A stretch of 64,000 bases of DNA from Polyangia bacterium (lineage in GTDB: Bacteria; Myxococcota_A; Polyangia; Nannocystales; Nannocystaceae). The notes beneath the pieces were generated by a model that did not search any database, was not told the origin of the DNA, and saw only the letters and a list, made by a program, of their open reading frames with translations. Where the stretch lies: the NCBI GenBank assembly GCA_030429545.1, contig JAUIFF010000001.1, forward strand, positions 1,337,599 through 1,401,598, in the 5' to 3' direction. A program made the translations under genes and the position numbers. The stretch's first letter is position 1, and each line of letters begins with the position of its first letter. Shown piece by piece: positions 33,264 through 41,847 of this stretch.

Positions 33264-35198
33264 CTAACTGGCAGCGTCGCCTAGCAACGCATCGACCACG
33301 CTTGGATCCGCGAGCGTGGAAATGTCTCCCAGGTCGGCGCGATCCGTACTCCCGGCGGCGATTTTCCGCAGGATTCTCCGCATGATTTTCCCCGACCGGG
33401 TTTTGGGCAAACCATCGACGATTTGCACACGATCGGGCGTGGCAATTGGGCTAATACAGGTGCGGACCTGTTGTTTGAGGGCCTTCTCAAGCCCTGCCCT
33501 ATCGCTCACATCATCGGTCGCAATCACAAATGCGTAAATCCCTACGCCTTTGAGCTCGTGGGGAAAACCGACCACCGCCGCCTCGCAGACGCTTTGGTGG
33601 GCGACGAGGGCACTCTCGATTTCGGCGGTGCCCAGGCGATGCCCCGATACATTGAGAACATCGTCGACACGACCGGTAATCCAGTAGTAGCCATCCTCGT
33701 CGCGTCGACAGCCATCGCCGGTAAAGTAGTAGCCGGGGAATTTTGTGAAGTAGGTGGCGACAAACCGCTCGTGATCGCCGTAGACCGTGCGGGCCATCCC
33801 CGGCCACGGTTGCTTGATACACAGGTTTCCGCTCACACCGTTGTCGTGGAGCTCGTTGCCCTCGTCGTCGACCAAAATCGGTGCGATGCCAAACAGCGGA
33901 AGCGTGGCCGATCCTGGCTTTTGTGGGGTTGCCCCGGGCAAGGGCGCAATCATGATGCCACCGGTCTCGGTCTGCCACCAAGTGTCGACCACCGCACATT
34001 GCCCCTTGCCAACCTTGTCGTGGTACCAGGTCCAAACCTCGGGATTGATCGGCTCGCCCACCGTCCCCAACACCCGCAGGCTGTCACGCGATGAGCTGGC
34101 GAGGATATCCTCGCCTTCGCGCATTAAGGCACGAATCGCCGTGGGGGCCGTGTAGAAAATGGTTGCTTGTACATCGTCGACAACCTGCCAGTAGCGGCCG
34201 GCGTTGGGATAGGTCGGTACCGACTCAAACATCACCGTGGTCGTGCCGTTACACAACGGGCCGTAGACAATGTAACTGTGCCCGGTGATCCATCCCGCGT
34301 CGGCGGCACAGAAGTAAACATCATCGTCGTGGAGGTTAAACACGTAGCGGTGGGTGACCGACGTATAGAGCAGGTAGCCAGCGGTGGTGTGGACAACGCC
34401 CTTGGGTTTACCCGTGGAACCCGAGGTATAGAGGATAAACAGCGGATCTTCGCTGTCCATCCACTCCACCGGGCAGGTCGGCCGCTGCTTGGCGCAGGCC
34501 TCGGCGAGCCATGTGTCGCGGCCTTCTTGCATATTCACGGAGTCGTCGGTGCGCTTGGCAACCAAGACAGTTTCGACACAGTCCACGCCATCGAGCGCCT
34601 CGTCGACAATGGACTTGAGGGGGATCACCTTGGCCCCTCGCAGCCCGACGTTGGCCGTGACCACGAGCTTGCAGTTGGCATCGAGCACCCGGTCGCGCAG
34701 GGCGTTGGCCGAAAAACCTGCAAATACAACAGAGTGAATCGCACCGATCCGCGCGCAGGCAAGCATGGTGTAGGCCAACTCGGGGATCATGGGCAGGTAG
34801 ATGCAAACCCGGTCCCCGCGACCAACCCCGTTGGCTTTGAGTACGTTGGCAAGCCGCCCAACCTCGGCGAGCAGCTGTTGATAGGAGATATGCTCGTAAC
34901 GCCCCGGCTCGTTGGCGGCCCAGATAATCGCGGTCCGCTCGGGAGAGGCGAGCGCATGTCGGTCGACGCAGTTGAAGCAGGCATTGAGCCGCCCGCCACT
35001 CATCCAGCGAAAATCCCCGGTTGCCATCTCGGCATGTACGGTTGGCCCCGGTGGGTGAAACCACGCCAACCCCTCGGCTTTTGCCCGCCAAAATTGCCCG
35101 GGTTGTTCAATGCTTTGGCGGTAGAGCTCGTGATAGGCGTCGAGACTTGGAACGTGGGCTGTGGCGCTGATACGGGGTTTGGGCGGGACTGCTGTCAT
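33264..35198 (-). CDS. acs: Acetyl-CoA synthetase
   Basis: The 644-aa enzyme converts acetate, ATP and CoA to acetyl-CoA through acetyl-AMP. ATG 35198 is preferred because GGAGAG lies a few bases upstream; a TTG 15 nt earlier is in frame. The P-loop-like ILYTSGSTGKPKGVVHT (residues about 265-281), WWQTETGG and the hinge region ITGRVDDVLNVSGHRLGTAE are typical of Acs. Near the C-terminus PKTRSGKIMRRILRKIA contains the lysine that is acetylated in regulated Acs proteins. Length matches the family (about 650 aa). Confidence 0.95.
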   Translation of the reverse strand: MTAVPPKPRISATAHVPSLDAYHELYRQSIEQPGQFWRAKAEGLAWFHPPGPTVHAEMATGDFRWMSGGRLNACFNCVDRHALASPERTAIIWAANEPGRYEHISYQQLLAEVGRLANVLKANGVGRGDRVCIYLPMIPELAYTMLACARIGAIHSVVFAGFSANALRDRVLDANCKLVVTANVGLRGAKVIPLKSIVDEALDGVDCVETVLVAKRTDDSVNMQEGRDTWLAEACAKQRPTCPVEWMDSEDPLFILYTSGSTGKPKGVVHTTAGYLLYTSVTHRYVFNLHDDDVYFCAADAGWITGHSYIVYGPLCNGTTTVMFESVPTYPNAGRYWQVVDDVQATIFYTAPTAIRALMREGEDILASSSRDSLRVLGTVGEPINPEVWTWYHDKVGKGQCAVVDTWWQTETGGIMIAPLPGATPQKPGSATLPLFGIAPILVDDEGNELHDNGVSGNLCIKQPWPGMARTVYGDHERFVATYFTKFPGYYFTGDGCRRDEDGYYWITGRVDDVLNVSGHRLGTAEIESALVAHQSVCEAAVVGFPHELKGVGIYAFVIATDDVSDRAGLEKALKQQVRTCISPIATPDRVQIVDGLPKTRSGKIMRRILRKIAAGSTDRADLGDISTLADPSVVDALLGDAAS

Positions 35199-35251
35199 GG
35201 TCTCTCCGGGCAATTGGTTTGATACACATGTTTTACCCGGGCCCTACCCCA

Positions 35252-35266
35252 CCCACAAGTTGTGGG
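35252..35266. promoter_or_regulatory. Small palindrome in the acs leader
   Basis: CCCACAA and TTGTGGG flank a single G in the 54-118 nt leader between the lyase and acs genes. It could be an operator or an mRNA hairpin; no further support is visible. Confidence 0.25.
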
Positions 35267-35316
35267 GCGAGGCAGGCCCGCTCCGTAAAAATTGCGGCGG
35301 CCAGCGAAGTAAGGAA

Positions 35317-36777
35317 TCAGCTCGCTTGGCCTTCGCTCGGCGGCGTAAACAGGTCGCTCATAAACTCGAGCAGCAGCCGCTCCTTGAACGCGGGCGGCAG
35401 CAAGTTGAGCAATTCGTTGATGTCTGCCTTGCGCTCGGGCAGCCCACCACCTGAAATACCTGCCATAGCTAAAAGTTGCTTGAGCATCGATCCGTCGATG
35501 GCGTTCGGGTCGGGAATCGCCGCGAGAGCCTGTTGGGCCATGGCGACAAGCGGACCAGTTTTGGCCCCTCGGACCTTGTCGACGCACTCTCGCAGGTCCT
35601 TGAGCAACGCTTCGACCCAACGCGTGTTCGACGGAGCGATTGTCAGGTGGACGTTGGGCGGCGAATCGGCGTGGCCGAGCTGGGGTTGAATGTACCAACC
35701 TCGCGAATTCATCTCGTCGATCAGGTGAAACACGTTGATCTCATCGGATGCAAATGCAACGAGATTCATGTCGGGCTCACCGAGAACCCGCAGGCCGTCG
35801 ATTTCCCGGATACCGCCAACAATCTTCCGGGTGGCGTCGAGTAGCTGGCGGGCAAACTCGAGGTAGCCCTCATCCCCCACGTAATTGAGCACAGCCCAGG
35901 CAGCAGCGAGGGGCCCAACCGACTTGCTGCTTTGGACCGTCGCGTTGATCATGGTGTACCCGGCCCAGCTCGCGCAGGTAAAGAACTGGTGTTTGCGCAG
36001 TTCGCTGTCGCGGTACAGCACCACCGATGCACCCTTGGCCGCATAGGCAAATTTGTGTAGGTCCATCGAAATTGATGTAACCCCGGGTACGCTCAAATCA
36101 AAGGCTGGAACATCCGCACCGAGACGGCGGAAATACGGGAGGACAAACCCTCCCATGCATCCGTCGACGTGGCACAAAATGCCACGCTCCGCTGCCAGGG
36201 CGGCAATTTCTTCGACTGGGTCGACCACACCGTGCGGGTACGAGACGGCCGAAGCGACCAGCATGACGGTGTTGTCGGTGATGGCCTCGCGCATGGCCGC
36301 GACATCCGCCTTAAAGGTTGTATGATCAACCGGGGTGACAACGGCCTTCATCCCGAGGTAGTGGACGGCCTTGTGAAACGCTGCATGAGCCGTTGATGGT
36401 ACAACGATTTCCGGCACCCCGAGGTTTGGCTTGTGTTTACGGGCGTGGTCTCGCGCCGTTTTGACTGCCAAAATGATGCTTTCGGTCCCCCCGCTGGTGA
36501 AGTTTCCGACTGTTTTTGGCCCGCCACCGAGGTGGCTTGCACACATCGCCACAACTTCGTTCTCCAGGCGAAGGGCGCTGCGAAATTCGGTTGGGTCGAG
36601 TGCGTTGTCCGACAGGAACATCGTGTACGCCTGTTTGATGACCGAAGCGACATCTTCGCCCGGGTCAAACACGTAGGCCCAAGTACGGCCGTCTTGCCAA
36701 GAGTTATCGCCCTTGCGGTAGTCCGTGAGGGTGGAGAAAAGGTCGTCGCGGTTTTTACCCTTGGCCGGAATTTTCAT
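35317..36777 (-). CDS. Sphingosine-1-phosphate lyase-like PLP enzyme
   Basis: The 486-aa PLP enzyme belongs to the group II decarboxylase fold and is closest by eye to sphingosine-1-phosphate lyases. It has an N-terminal region with FDPGEDVASVIKQAYTMF, the VGNFTSGGTESIILAVK phosphate-binding motif (about 90-107), CHVDGCMGGF with Asp205, and the PLP lysine in MDLHKFAYAAKG (Lys242). It lacks the eukaryotic transmembrane anchor, as bacterial homologues do. The last 90 residues are helical and not part of the core. The family cleaves sphingoid-base phosphates to a fatty aldehyde and phosphoethanolamine. It lies upstream of acs on the same strand (118-nt gap). Confidence 0.8.
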   Translation of the reverse strand: MKIPAKGKNRDDLFSTLTDYRKGDNSWQDGRTWAYVFDPGEDVASVIKQAYTMFLSDNALDPTEFRSALRLENEVVAMCASHLGGGPKTVGNFTSGGTESIILAVKTARDHARKHKPNLGVPEIVVPSTAHAAFHKAVHYLGMKAVVTPVDHTTFKADVAAMREAITDNTVMLVASAVSYPHGVVDPVEEIAALAAERGILCHVDGCMGGFVLPYFRRLGADVPAFDLSVPGVTSISMDLHKFAYAAKGASVVLYRDSELRKHQFFTCASWAGYTMINATVQSSKSVGPLAAAWAVLNYVGDEGYLEFARQLLDATRKIVGGIREIDGLRVLGEPDMNLVAFASDEINVFHLIDEMNSRGWYIQPQLGHADSPPNVHLTIAPSNTRWVEALLKDLRECVDKVRGAKTGPLVAMAQQALAAIPDPNAIDGSMLKQLLAMAGISGGGLPERKADINELLNLLPPAFKERLLLEFMSDLFTPPSEGQAS

Positions 36778-36870
36778 GGGCGGACGATCTCGAAATCGCC
36801 GCGTTGTGTCAACGACTCACCAGGTCGAAATACGCCGCAAAAACTCACCCTGGGCATATTTCAGTGGAAT

Positions 36871-38052
36871 CTATTGCCCTCGAGCATCGCGCCACGCTCG
36901 AGTGAGCGCCCGCGTGATGGGCCCGATATGAAATCCACGGGTCATTCGCCCAAGGCTCAGTCGCAGTGCGCCACGGGCATCGCTCGCCGACAGGCCCATC
37001 GCCCCCAACACCCCAGAGGCTGCCCCTGTTTGTGCGTGGCAGGCCGAGCCGGTGGAGGCTGCGAGCTCGGGGGCGTTGGCCAGGACGGTTGCGCCACGGC
37101 AATCGGGTAGTCGTATATGCAAGGTATTTGGCAAGACCTCGGTCCCCTCACCCGAACGCACGATACCGGGGATGTGTTCGCGCAACCGCTCCCACAGCAG
37201 GTCGCGTAGGCCCTGTACACGCGCTCCCTCTTCTTCGAGGTCGCGGTTGGCCACCGCACATGCCCGGCCAAACCCGACGATCAGTGCAACCGGCTCAGTC
37301 CCGGGGCAGACCTCGCGTTCTTGGCCACCGCCCACACGCAGCGACCTGGGCAGGGAAACCCCGCGGCGGACGTAGAGCGCACCGATGCCCTTGGGGCCGT
37401 AGAGTTTGTGGCTGACAACCGTCAGCATATCGACATCAAGTTCTTGTACATTCACCGGAATCTTGCCAACGGCCTGGGCAGCATCGCTGTGAATGACGGC
37501 CGATTTGCAGTACCTACGGGTCAAAGCGGCAATCTCCTTGACCGGCTGGATGACCCCGGTTTCGTTTTGCGCGAGGATCAAACTCACCAGGTTGACAGGG
37601 TGCGGCGCAGGGTCGGCAATTCGAGAACCTGCCCGTTTGACCATCACGCGGCCGTTGCCCGCGACCGGCAGTGAGCTAAAAAACCATTCGCGCTCGTGGG
37701 TCAGCACCGCGGTCGCCAGGGCCACTGCGGGGTGTTCAACGGTCGAGGTCAGCAGCCGACCCGCGAGGTAGGGCCCGCTCCCCAACACCGCCAGGTTGTC
37801 GGCCTCGGTCCCGCCACTTGTAAAAATGATCTCGTCGGGCTCGGCTCCGATAAGGTCGGCAACCTGGGTCCGTGCAAGTGCAACTGCCTGGGCCGCTGTT
37901 TGCCCATAGGCATGGGCACTCGAGGGATTCCCCCACAGCTCGCCCAACCACGGCAACATGGCCTCTCGAGCTTCTGGGTGGATCGGCGTGGTGGCGTTGT
38001 GGTCGAGGTAGATCGGGCGCGTCGACACGGTATCCGCGACCCTACCACTCAT
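36871..38052 (-). CDS. Cysteine desulfurase (NifS/IscS-like)
   Basis: The start is set at ATG 38052 (393 aa), where the protein begins MSGRVADTVSTRPIYLDHNA; a longer frame upstream would add 33 residues of unlikely sequence. The PLP fold is shown by IFTSGGTEADNLAVLGSG, the HSDAAQAVGKI segment and the Schiff-base lysine in VVSHKLYGPKGIGALYV. The active-site cysteine loop is ASTGSACHAQTGAASGVL. It resembles cysteine desulfurases that mobilise sulfur for Fe-S clusters or tRNA. No iscU or other partner is adjacent. Confidence 0.85.
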   Translation of the reverse strand: MSGRVADTVSTRPIYLDHNATTPIHPEAREAMLPWLGELWGNPSSAHAYGQTAAQAVALARTQVADLIGAEPDEIIFTSGGTEADNLAVLGSGPYLAGRLLTSTVEHPAVALATAVLTHEREWFFSSLPVAGNGRVMVKRAGSRIADPAPHPVNLVSLILAQNETGVIQPVKEIAALTRRYCKSAVIHSDAAQAVGKIPVNVQELDVDMLTVVSHKLYGPKGIGALYVRRGVSLPRSLRVGGGQEREVCPGTEPVALIVGFGRACAVANRDLEEEGARVQGLRDLLWERLREHIPGIVRSGEGTEVLPNTLHIRLPDCRGATVLANAPELAASTGSACHAQTGAASGVLGAMGLSASDARGALRLSLGRMTRGFHIGPITRALTRAWRDARGQ

Positions 38053-38110
38053 CTGCCGAGGCTGCCTTGATACCGTTGCAGCTGCACGTGGTACGCTGCC
38101 AAACCTGCAA

Positions 38111-38695
38111 TCAGCGGTGTTTGGCGGCAAGCCGGGTGAGAATGAGTGCACAGACGGCCAGCGAGATGTCGATTGCCGGGCCGCTCACGCCCCCGTCGAG
38201 TGTTTGTAGGCGCAACCACAGGCAAAAACCGGTGATCAGCATGGCGCCCCAGCGAGCTTGCCGACGCAGGTTGGGCACCTGGTCGGTGTCGCTGGCGTAG
38301 CGGGCATACTCCCACAGGTAGATCACGGTTGTGACCGCGACAAAACCGGTAAACGGCAGCCAAGCGACAAACTCTCGCAGCGATGCCGCAAGCAGTCCAA
38401 CGACGACAAGTTGCGTCTGCATGAGCACGACACAGGTCGACACCCAGCGGCTGATCCCGTCGGTGTTGCGGACAAACGGGACCGCAGCCAGCAACGCGCC
38501 AAACAAAAATGGCGAGCCGATTGCCAGCAACGTCGGTACTGCACCGAGACCGGCAATTTTGAGGAGCTCCCAGGCGAAGTCGAGGAAACTCTCACTCGAC
38601 CCGTAGGTCAGCGGCAGCGCGCTGCACCCTGCGAGGAGTACCCCGAGGTTGGCGACACCGCGGGGCAGTGCCGGAGCTGTTGTTGCCTGGGCCAC
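38111..38695 (-). CDS. Predicted multi-pass membrane protein, unknown function
   Basis: The 194-aa product has about five hydrophobic helices, for example LLAIGSPFLFGALLAAVPFV and FTGFVAVTTVIYLWEYA, with a short basic C-terminus. I recognise no domain. It is encoded 58 nt upstream of the cysteine desulfurase start on the same strand, so it may share a transcript. Coding evidence is the long open frame and the regular hydrophobic spacing. Confidence 0.65.
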   Translation of the reverse strand: MAQATTAPALPRGVANLGVLLAGCSALPLTYGSSESFLDFAWELLKIAGLGAVPTLLAIGSPFLFGALLAAVPFVRNTDGISRWVSTCVVLMQTQLVVVGLLAASLREFVAWLPFTGFVAVTTVIYLWEYARYASDTDQVPNLRRQARWGAMLITGFCLWLRLQTLDGGVSGPAIDISLAVCALILTRLAAKHR

Positions 38696-38839
38696 GAGCT
38701 ATAGTCTAGCCGCCTGCTTGGGGCGTGTCGCTGGATTTTCTCGCCACTGCGAGCGCTTCATGTGCGTGGCGTGGCGCGAGAAAAACCACGGAGTACTGCC
38801 CTTGTCGGTCTACGCAGTTTATGGCGCAATCGCCCGGTC

Positions 38840-39133
38840 ATGGCAGAAGTTCGCGTCACCGAGTCCCACTCCCTCCAACCGGCCGAAGCGATTGAAAAGA
38901 TCAAAAGCTTTGAAGAGATGATCAAGAAGTACGGCGTCAAGGCCAACTGGAAAGGTAACGCGGCCAAGCTCAAGGGCACTGGTGTCTCCGGTTCGATCGA
39001 CGTGACCAACCGCGATGTCACTGTTGTCGTCAAGCTGGGCATGCTCGCCCGTGCGGCCGGGGTCAAACCCGACAAGCTCGAAAACTCGATTCGCAAGCGG
39101 CTGCGCGCGGCCTTCGACGGTACGGCCGATTAG
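38840..39133 (+). CDS. Polyhydroxyalkanoic acid system family protein
   Basis: The real start is probably ATG 38840 (97 aa), giving MAEVRVTESHSLQPAEAIEK; the frame is open 78 nt upstream without homologous sequence. The pattern of an N-terminal V-x2-SHSL-x3-EA, a middle AKLKGTGVSGSIDVTNRDVT and a C-terminal helix matches the short PHA-granule-associated family (about 95 aa). Relatives bind hydrophobic granules or act as small START/SRPBCC-like proteins. A terminator follows. A storage-polymer role is inferred from family naming only. Confidence 0.75.
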   Translation: MAEVRVTESHSLQPAEAIEKIKSFEEMIKKYGVKANWKGNAAKLKGTGVSGSIDVTNRDVTVVVKLGMLARAAGVKPDKLENSIRKRLRAAFDGTAD

Positions 39134-39143
39134 CTGGGCGAAG

Positions 39144-39180
39144 GCGGGCAATGGCGCGAAGGCTGCCCTGCCCGCTTTTT
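39144..39180 (+). terminator. Intrinsic terminator after the PHA-type gene
   Basis: GCGGGCA (39144-39150) pairs with TGCCCGC (39169-39175) and is followed by TTTTT at 39176-39180. The loop is 18 nt and GC-rich. Confidence 0.75.
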
Positions 39181-39205
39181 GTGTTGATACAAGTTAATTC
39201 CCGGT

Positions 39206-39550
39206 TTAGCGGCAGGAGTGGCGCTTAAACGCGGTGATGACCCGGTTGGTACAGGTTCGCGTTTGCTCGGCAAATTGCTTGGAGACCTTGGCAGCGTCGC
39301 ACGGGGCCTTGGCGTCGCCCTCACTCACGCGAGCCTTGAGGCGCTGCCATGTCTTTGATGTGTACGCCTGCTCGGACCAACTATCGAGCTCTCCCGCGCC
39401 AATACGTGCACATACACTCTCCACATCGTGGACGATTTTTGTCTCGGGATCCTCGGGGTGAATTGGCGGTTTACAAGCCACAAGTGCCAGGCTGACGACG
39501 AGCATGGTTGGGGCGAGGTATCCACCTAGGGTTTGCACAGCACGGGACAC
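39206..39550 (-). CDS. Small lipoprotein, unknown function
   Basis: The 114-aa product has a signal peptide ending in the lipobox LALVAC (cysteine at about residue 26). A mature part of about 88 residues with three further cysteines and a helical, charged sequence follows (DSWSEQAYTSKTWQRLKARV). No family is recognised. It is convergent with the PHA-type gene and shares the terminator region. Confidence 0.65.
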   Translation of the reverse strand: MSRAVQTLGGYLAPTMLVVSLALVACKPPIHPEDPETKIVHDVESVCARIGAGELDSWSEQAYTSKTWQRLKARVSEGDAKAPCDAAKVSKQFAEQTRTCTNRVITAFKRHSCR

Positions 39551-39602
39551 GACCGCTGGATACCACAGCGTCGCTCACCGAGGCTAGCCGGCCTAATTGC
39601 AC

Positions 39603-40106
39603 CTACACGACTTTTCGCACAACAGCGTAGAGGACGGCGATGATCACCAGGATAAACATGATGAAGCCGAAGATGTTCGACCAGATAATCATGTGCATGT
39701 TCAAGTGACTCAGGATGAAGTAGAGCACCCCGAGCACGATCACGACCAGGAGTCCGCCGCGCAGCTGTTTGCGGATGCCAGCCTGTTTGCCAGGGTGGAC
39801 CAGATGCTCGGCAAAAAACGCGACTGCCGTAATATATGCAGGTGCAAATAAAAGCGAGATTGGCACCTCGTCGAGCGGATGGACATCGAGGTGGTCGACG
39901 GCATACATCAACGCAAGGATCTCAATGCCGAACATCGCCAGCCCCAGGGCAATACCAAAATTGGCGATGGCCTGGGATAGCGGCAGCTTGCCAATGGCCT
40001 TGAACATCCACGCCACAACGCCGATCGCGATGGGAAACAGGGCTATCCCCGCGAGGGTGGCAGTCCCACCTCCCTCGAGTTGTCGGTAGAGTTCTGCAAC
40101 GGTCAT
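39603..40106 (-). CDS. Four-helix membrane protein, unknown function
   Basis: The start is ATG 40106 (167 aa), beginning MTVAELYRQLEGGGTATLAG; the longer frame upstream would overlap the divergent aminotransferase. About four transmembrane helices are visible, including LAGIALFPIAIGVVAWMF and IIWSNIFGFIMFILVIIAVL. The loop DHLDVHPLDEVP is hydrophilic and conserved in appearance. The gene is divergent from the aminotransferase with a 25-nt gap between start codons, so they probably share a control region. Confidence 0.65.
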   Translation of the reverse strand: MTVAELYRQLEGGGTATLAGIALFPIAIGVVAWMFKAIGKLPLSQAIANFGIALGLAMFGIEILALMYAVDHLDVHPLDEVPISLLFAPAYITAVAFFAEHLVHPGKQAGIRKQLRGGLLVVIVLGVLYFILSHLNMHMIIWSNIFGFIMFILVIIAVLYAVVRKVV

Positions 40107-40131
40107 GCGCGGCCGATGGTACCATCCGCCG

Positions 40132-41385
40132 ATGCACAGCTTCGCGCATTTGCCCGCACTCGACATCGATGCCGTGCGCCAACAGTTCCCCGCGCTGGCG
40201 ACTTCTTGGGCTCTGTTTGACAACGCGGGCGGTTCGGTACCACCGCGGTCGGTGATCGAACGGATCACTCGCTACATGTCGACATCGCAGGTGCAAACCG
40301 GAGCTAGCTACCCGCTATCCCAGGCTGCAACGGCACAGGTCGCGCAGGGTCATCGAGCCGCCGAAACACTTGTCGGGGCCGCTGCTGGTGAGGTCGTGCT
40401 CGGGCCGTCGTCGACCATGCTTCTGCGCCTGCTTGCCGATGGACTTGGCGCGCGGCTGCAGCCCGGCGATGAAGTTGTTGTGACCGACCTCGACCACGAG
40501 GCCAATATCGGTGCGTGGCTGCGTTTGCAGCGACTCGGTGTTGTGGTTCGTACCTGGAAGCTCGACCCCGAAACGGCGAGCCTCAACCCGGCCGACCTCG
40601 CGCAGTTGCTGTCGTCGCGTACCAAGCTCGTTGCCGTGACCCACTGCGCCAATGTGGTTGGTGAACTCATCGAACTCGATCCAATCGTCCGCATGGTTCA
40701 CGCCGCGGGGGCGCGGATCTGTATCGACGGAGTTGCATATGCACCCCACCGGCGGGTCGACGTGAAGGCGCTCGATGCCGATTTTTATGTCTTGAGTTTG
40801 TACAAAGTCTACGGGCCACACCTCGGGTTGCTGTATGGCAAGCGCGAGGCCCTGCTGGAGGTTGCCGGGCAAAACCATCACTTTATCGACGAGAGCAACC
40901 TCCCCTACAAGCTCGAACCCGGCAACGTCACCCATGAGCTAGCTGCCGGTTTGCCGGGGATTTTGGACTACTTTGAGTGGGTCGAACGCCACCATTTTGG
41001 TGAGGCAGCGGCGACCTGGGCCGACCGCCTCGATCGCGTGTTTGCCCTGTTTGAAGCCCACGAAAATGTCCTGATGGCTCCCCTACTCGACTTCTTCGCC
41101 AACTCCGGGGGGCAGTTTCGACTGCTCGGGCCTACGCGTGCTTCGGGCCGGGTGCCAACCCTGGCATTTACCGCCGAGGGGACGAGACCACAACAAGTTG
41201 CACATGCACTCGAAGCCCGGGAAGTCGCCATTCGCCACGGAGATTTCTATGCACGCCGCGCAATCGAGGCCTTCGGGTTACGTGAGCAAGGTGGCGTCGC
41301 GCGGGTGAGTATGGTGCACTACAACCACCCAGACGAAGTTGCTCGACTCGTTGACGGGTTGGCGGAGTTTGCCCAACGTAAATAA
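40132..41385 (+). CDS. Class V aminotransferase, cysteine-desulfurase-like
   Basis: The 417-aa product starts at ATG 40132. It has the class V fold: FDNAGGSVPPRSVIERI at the N-terminus, LGPSSTMLLRLLADGLG, the DLDHEANIGAW segment, ICIDGVAYAPHRRVDVKALD with the PLP-binding aspartate, and the probable Schiff-base lysine in FYVLSLYKVYGPHLGLLYG. The pattern is close to the cysteine desulfurase-like family (TIGR01976 type). No canonical catalytic cysteine loop is evident, so the reaction may differ from sulfur transfer. Confidence 0.8.
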   Translation: MHSFAHLPALDIDAVRQQFPALATSWALFDNAGGSVPPRSVIERITRYMSTSQVQTGASYPLSQAATAQVAQGHRAAETLVGAAAGEVVLGPSSTMLLRLLADGLGARLQPGDEVVVTDLDHEANIGAWLRLQRLGVVVRTWKLDPETASLNPADLAQLLSSRTKLVAVTHCANVVGELIELDPIVRMVHAAGARICIDGVAYAPHRRVDVKALDADFYVLSLYKVYGPHLGLLYGKREALLEVAGQNHHFIDESNLPYKLEPGNVTHELAAGLPGILDYFEWVERHHFGEAAATWADRLDRVFALFEAHENVLMAPLLDFFANSGGQFRLLGPTRASGRVPTLAFTAEGTRPQQVAHALEAREVAIRHGDFYARRAIEAFGLREQGGVARVSMVHYNHPDEVARLVDGLAEFAQRK

Positions 41386-41393
41386 AGCTGTAC

Positions 41394-41636
41394 CTACAAC
41401 TGCTCGACACCGACGTCGAGGTCGACCCCCTTGGCCCGGCAGGCTTCCATAATTTCCCGGGTGAGCTCGTCGGGTTCGAGAACCTGGCCCGGTGGCAGTT
41501 GAAGCATTACGTTGGGGCGTTGAGCCTCCAGCGCGGCCATTCGCTCGCGGTGAACGAGCAGACGGTGGATGATAGCGTAGGCGGTTGCTCCGAGGATGGC
41601 GAGGATGAAAATGGGCATTGGTCGACGCCCCAGCAT
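41394..41636 (-). CDS. Small single-helix membrane protein
   Basis: The 80-aa product has one N-terminal transmembrane helix (PIFILAILGATAYAIIHRLL) and a soluble tail with the helix PDELTREIMEACRAKGVD. An in-frame ATG at 41618 is an alternative start. No family is recognised. It is convergent with the aminotransferase with an 8-nt gap. Confidence 0.55.
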   Translation of the reverse strand: MLGRRPMPIFILAILGATAYAIIHRLLVHRERMAALEAQRPNVMLQLPPGQVLEPDELTREIMEACRAKGVDLDVGVEQL

Positions 41637-41847
41637 ATCACTGCGACGCGCCGTTGCGATCCTGTTTGTCTCGCCTGTCGAGCAAATTTAGCCCGACAGG
41701 GTCCGCGGGTAGGCAAACCGAAGCGATGGTTTCACAGCCATGCTCGAGCCGATGCTGCTCGCCGCTGAGCGTTGTCTTTTGCTGGGTGTGGCATGAATTT
41801 GCACATGCACGTTCATGCCTGGCGACCGGCGGGTATGCCAGCGCCGC

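Noticed and set aside
34167-35222. 351-aa plus-strand frame opposite acs
   Set aside because: Antisense shadow of a well-conserved acetyl-CoA synthetase; no recognisable motif and low-quality composition.
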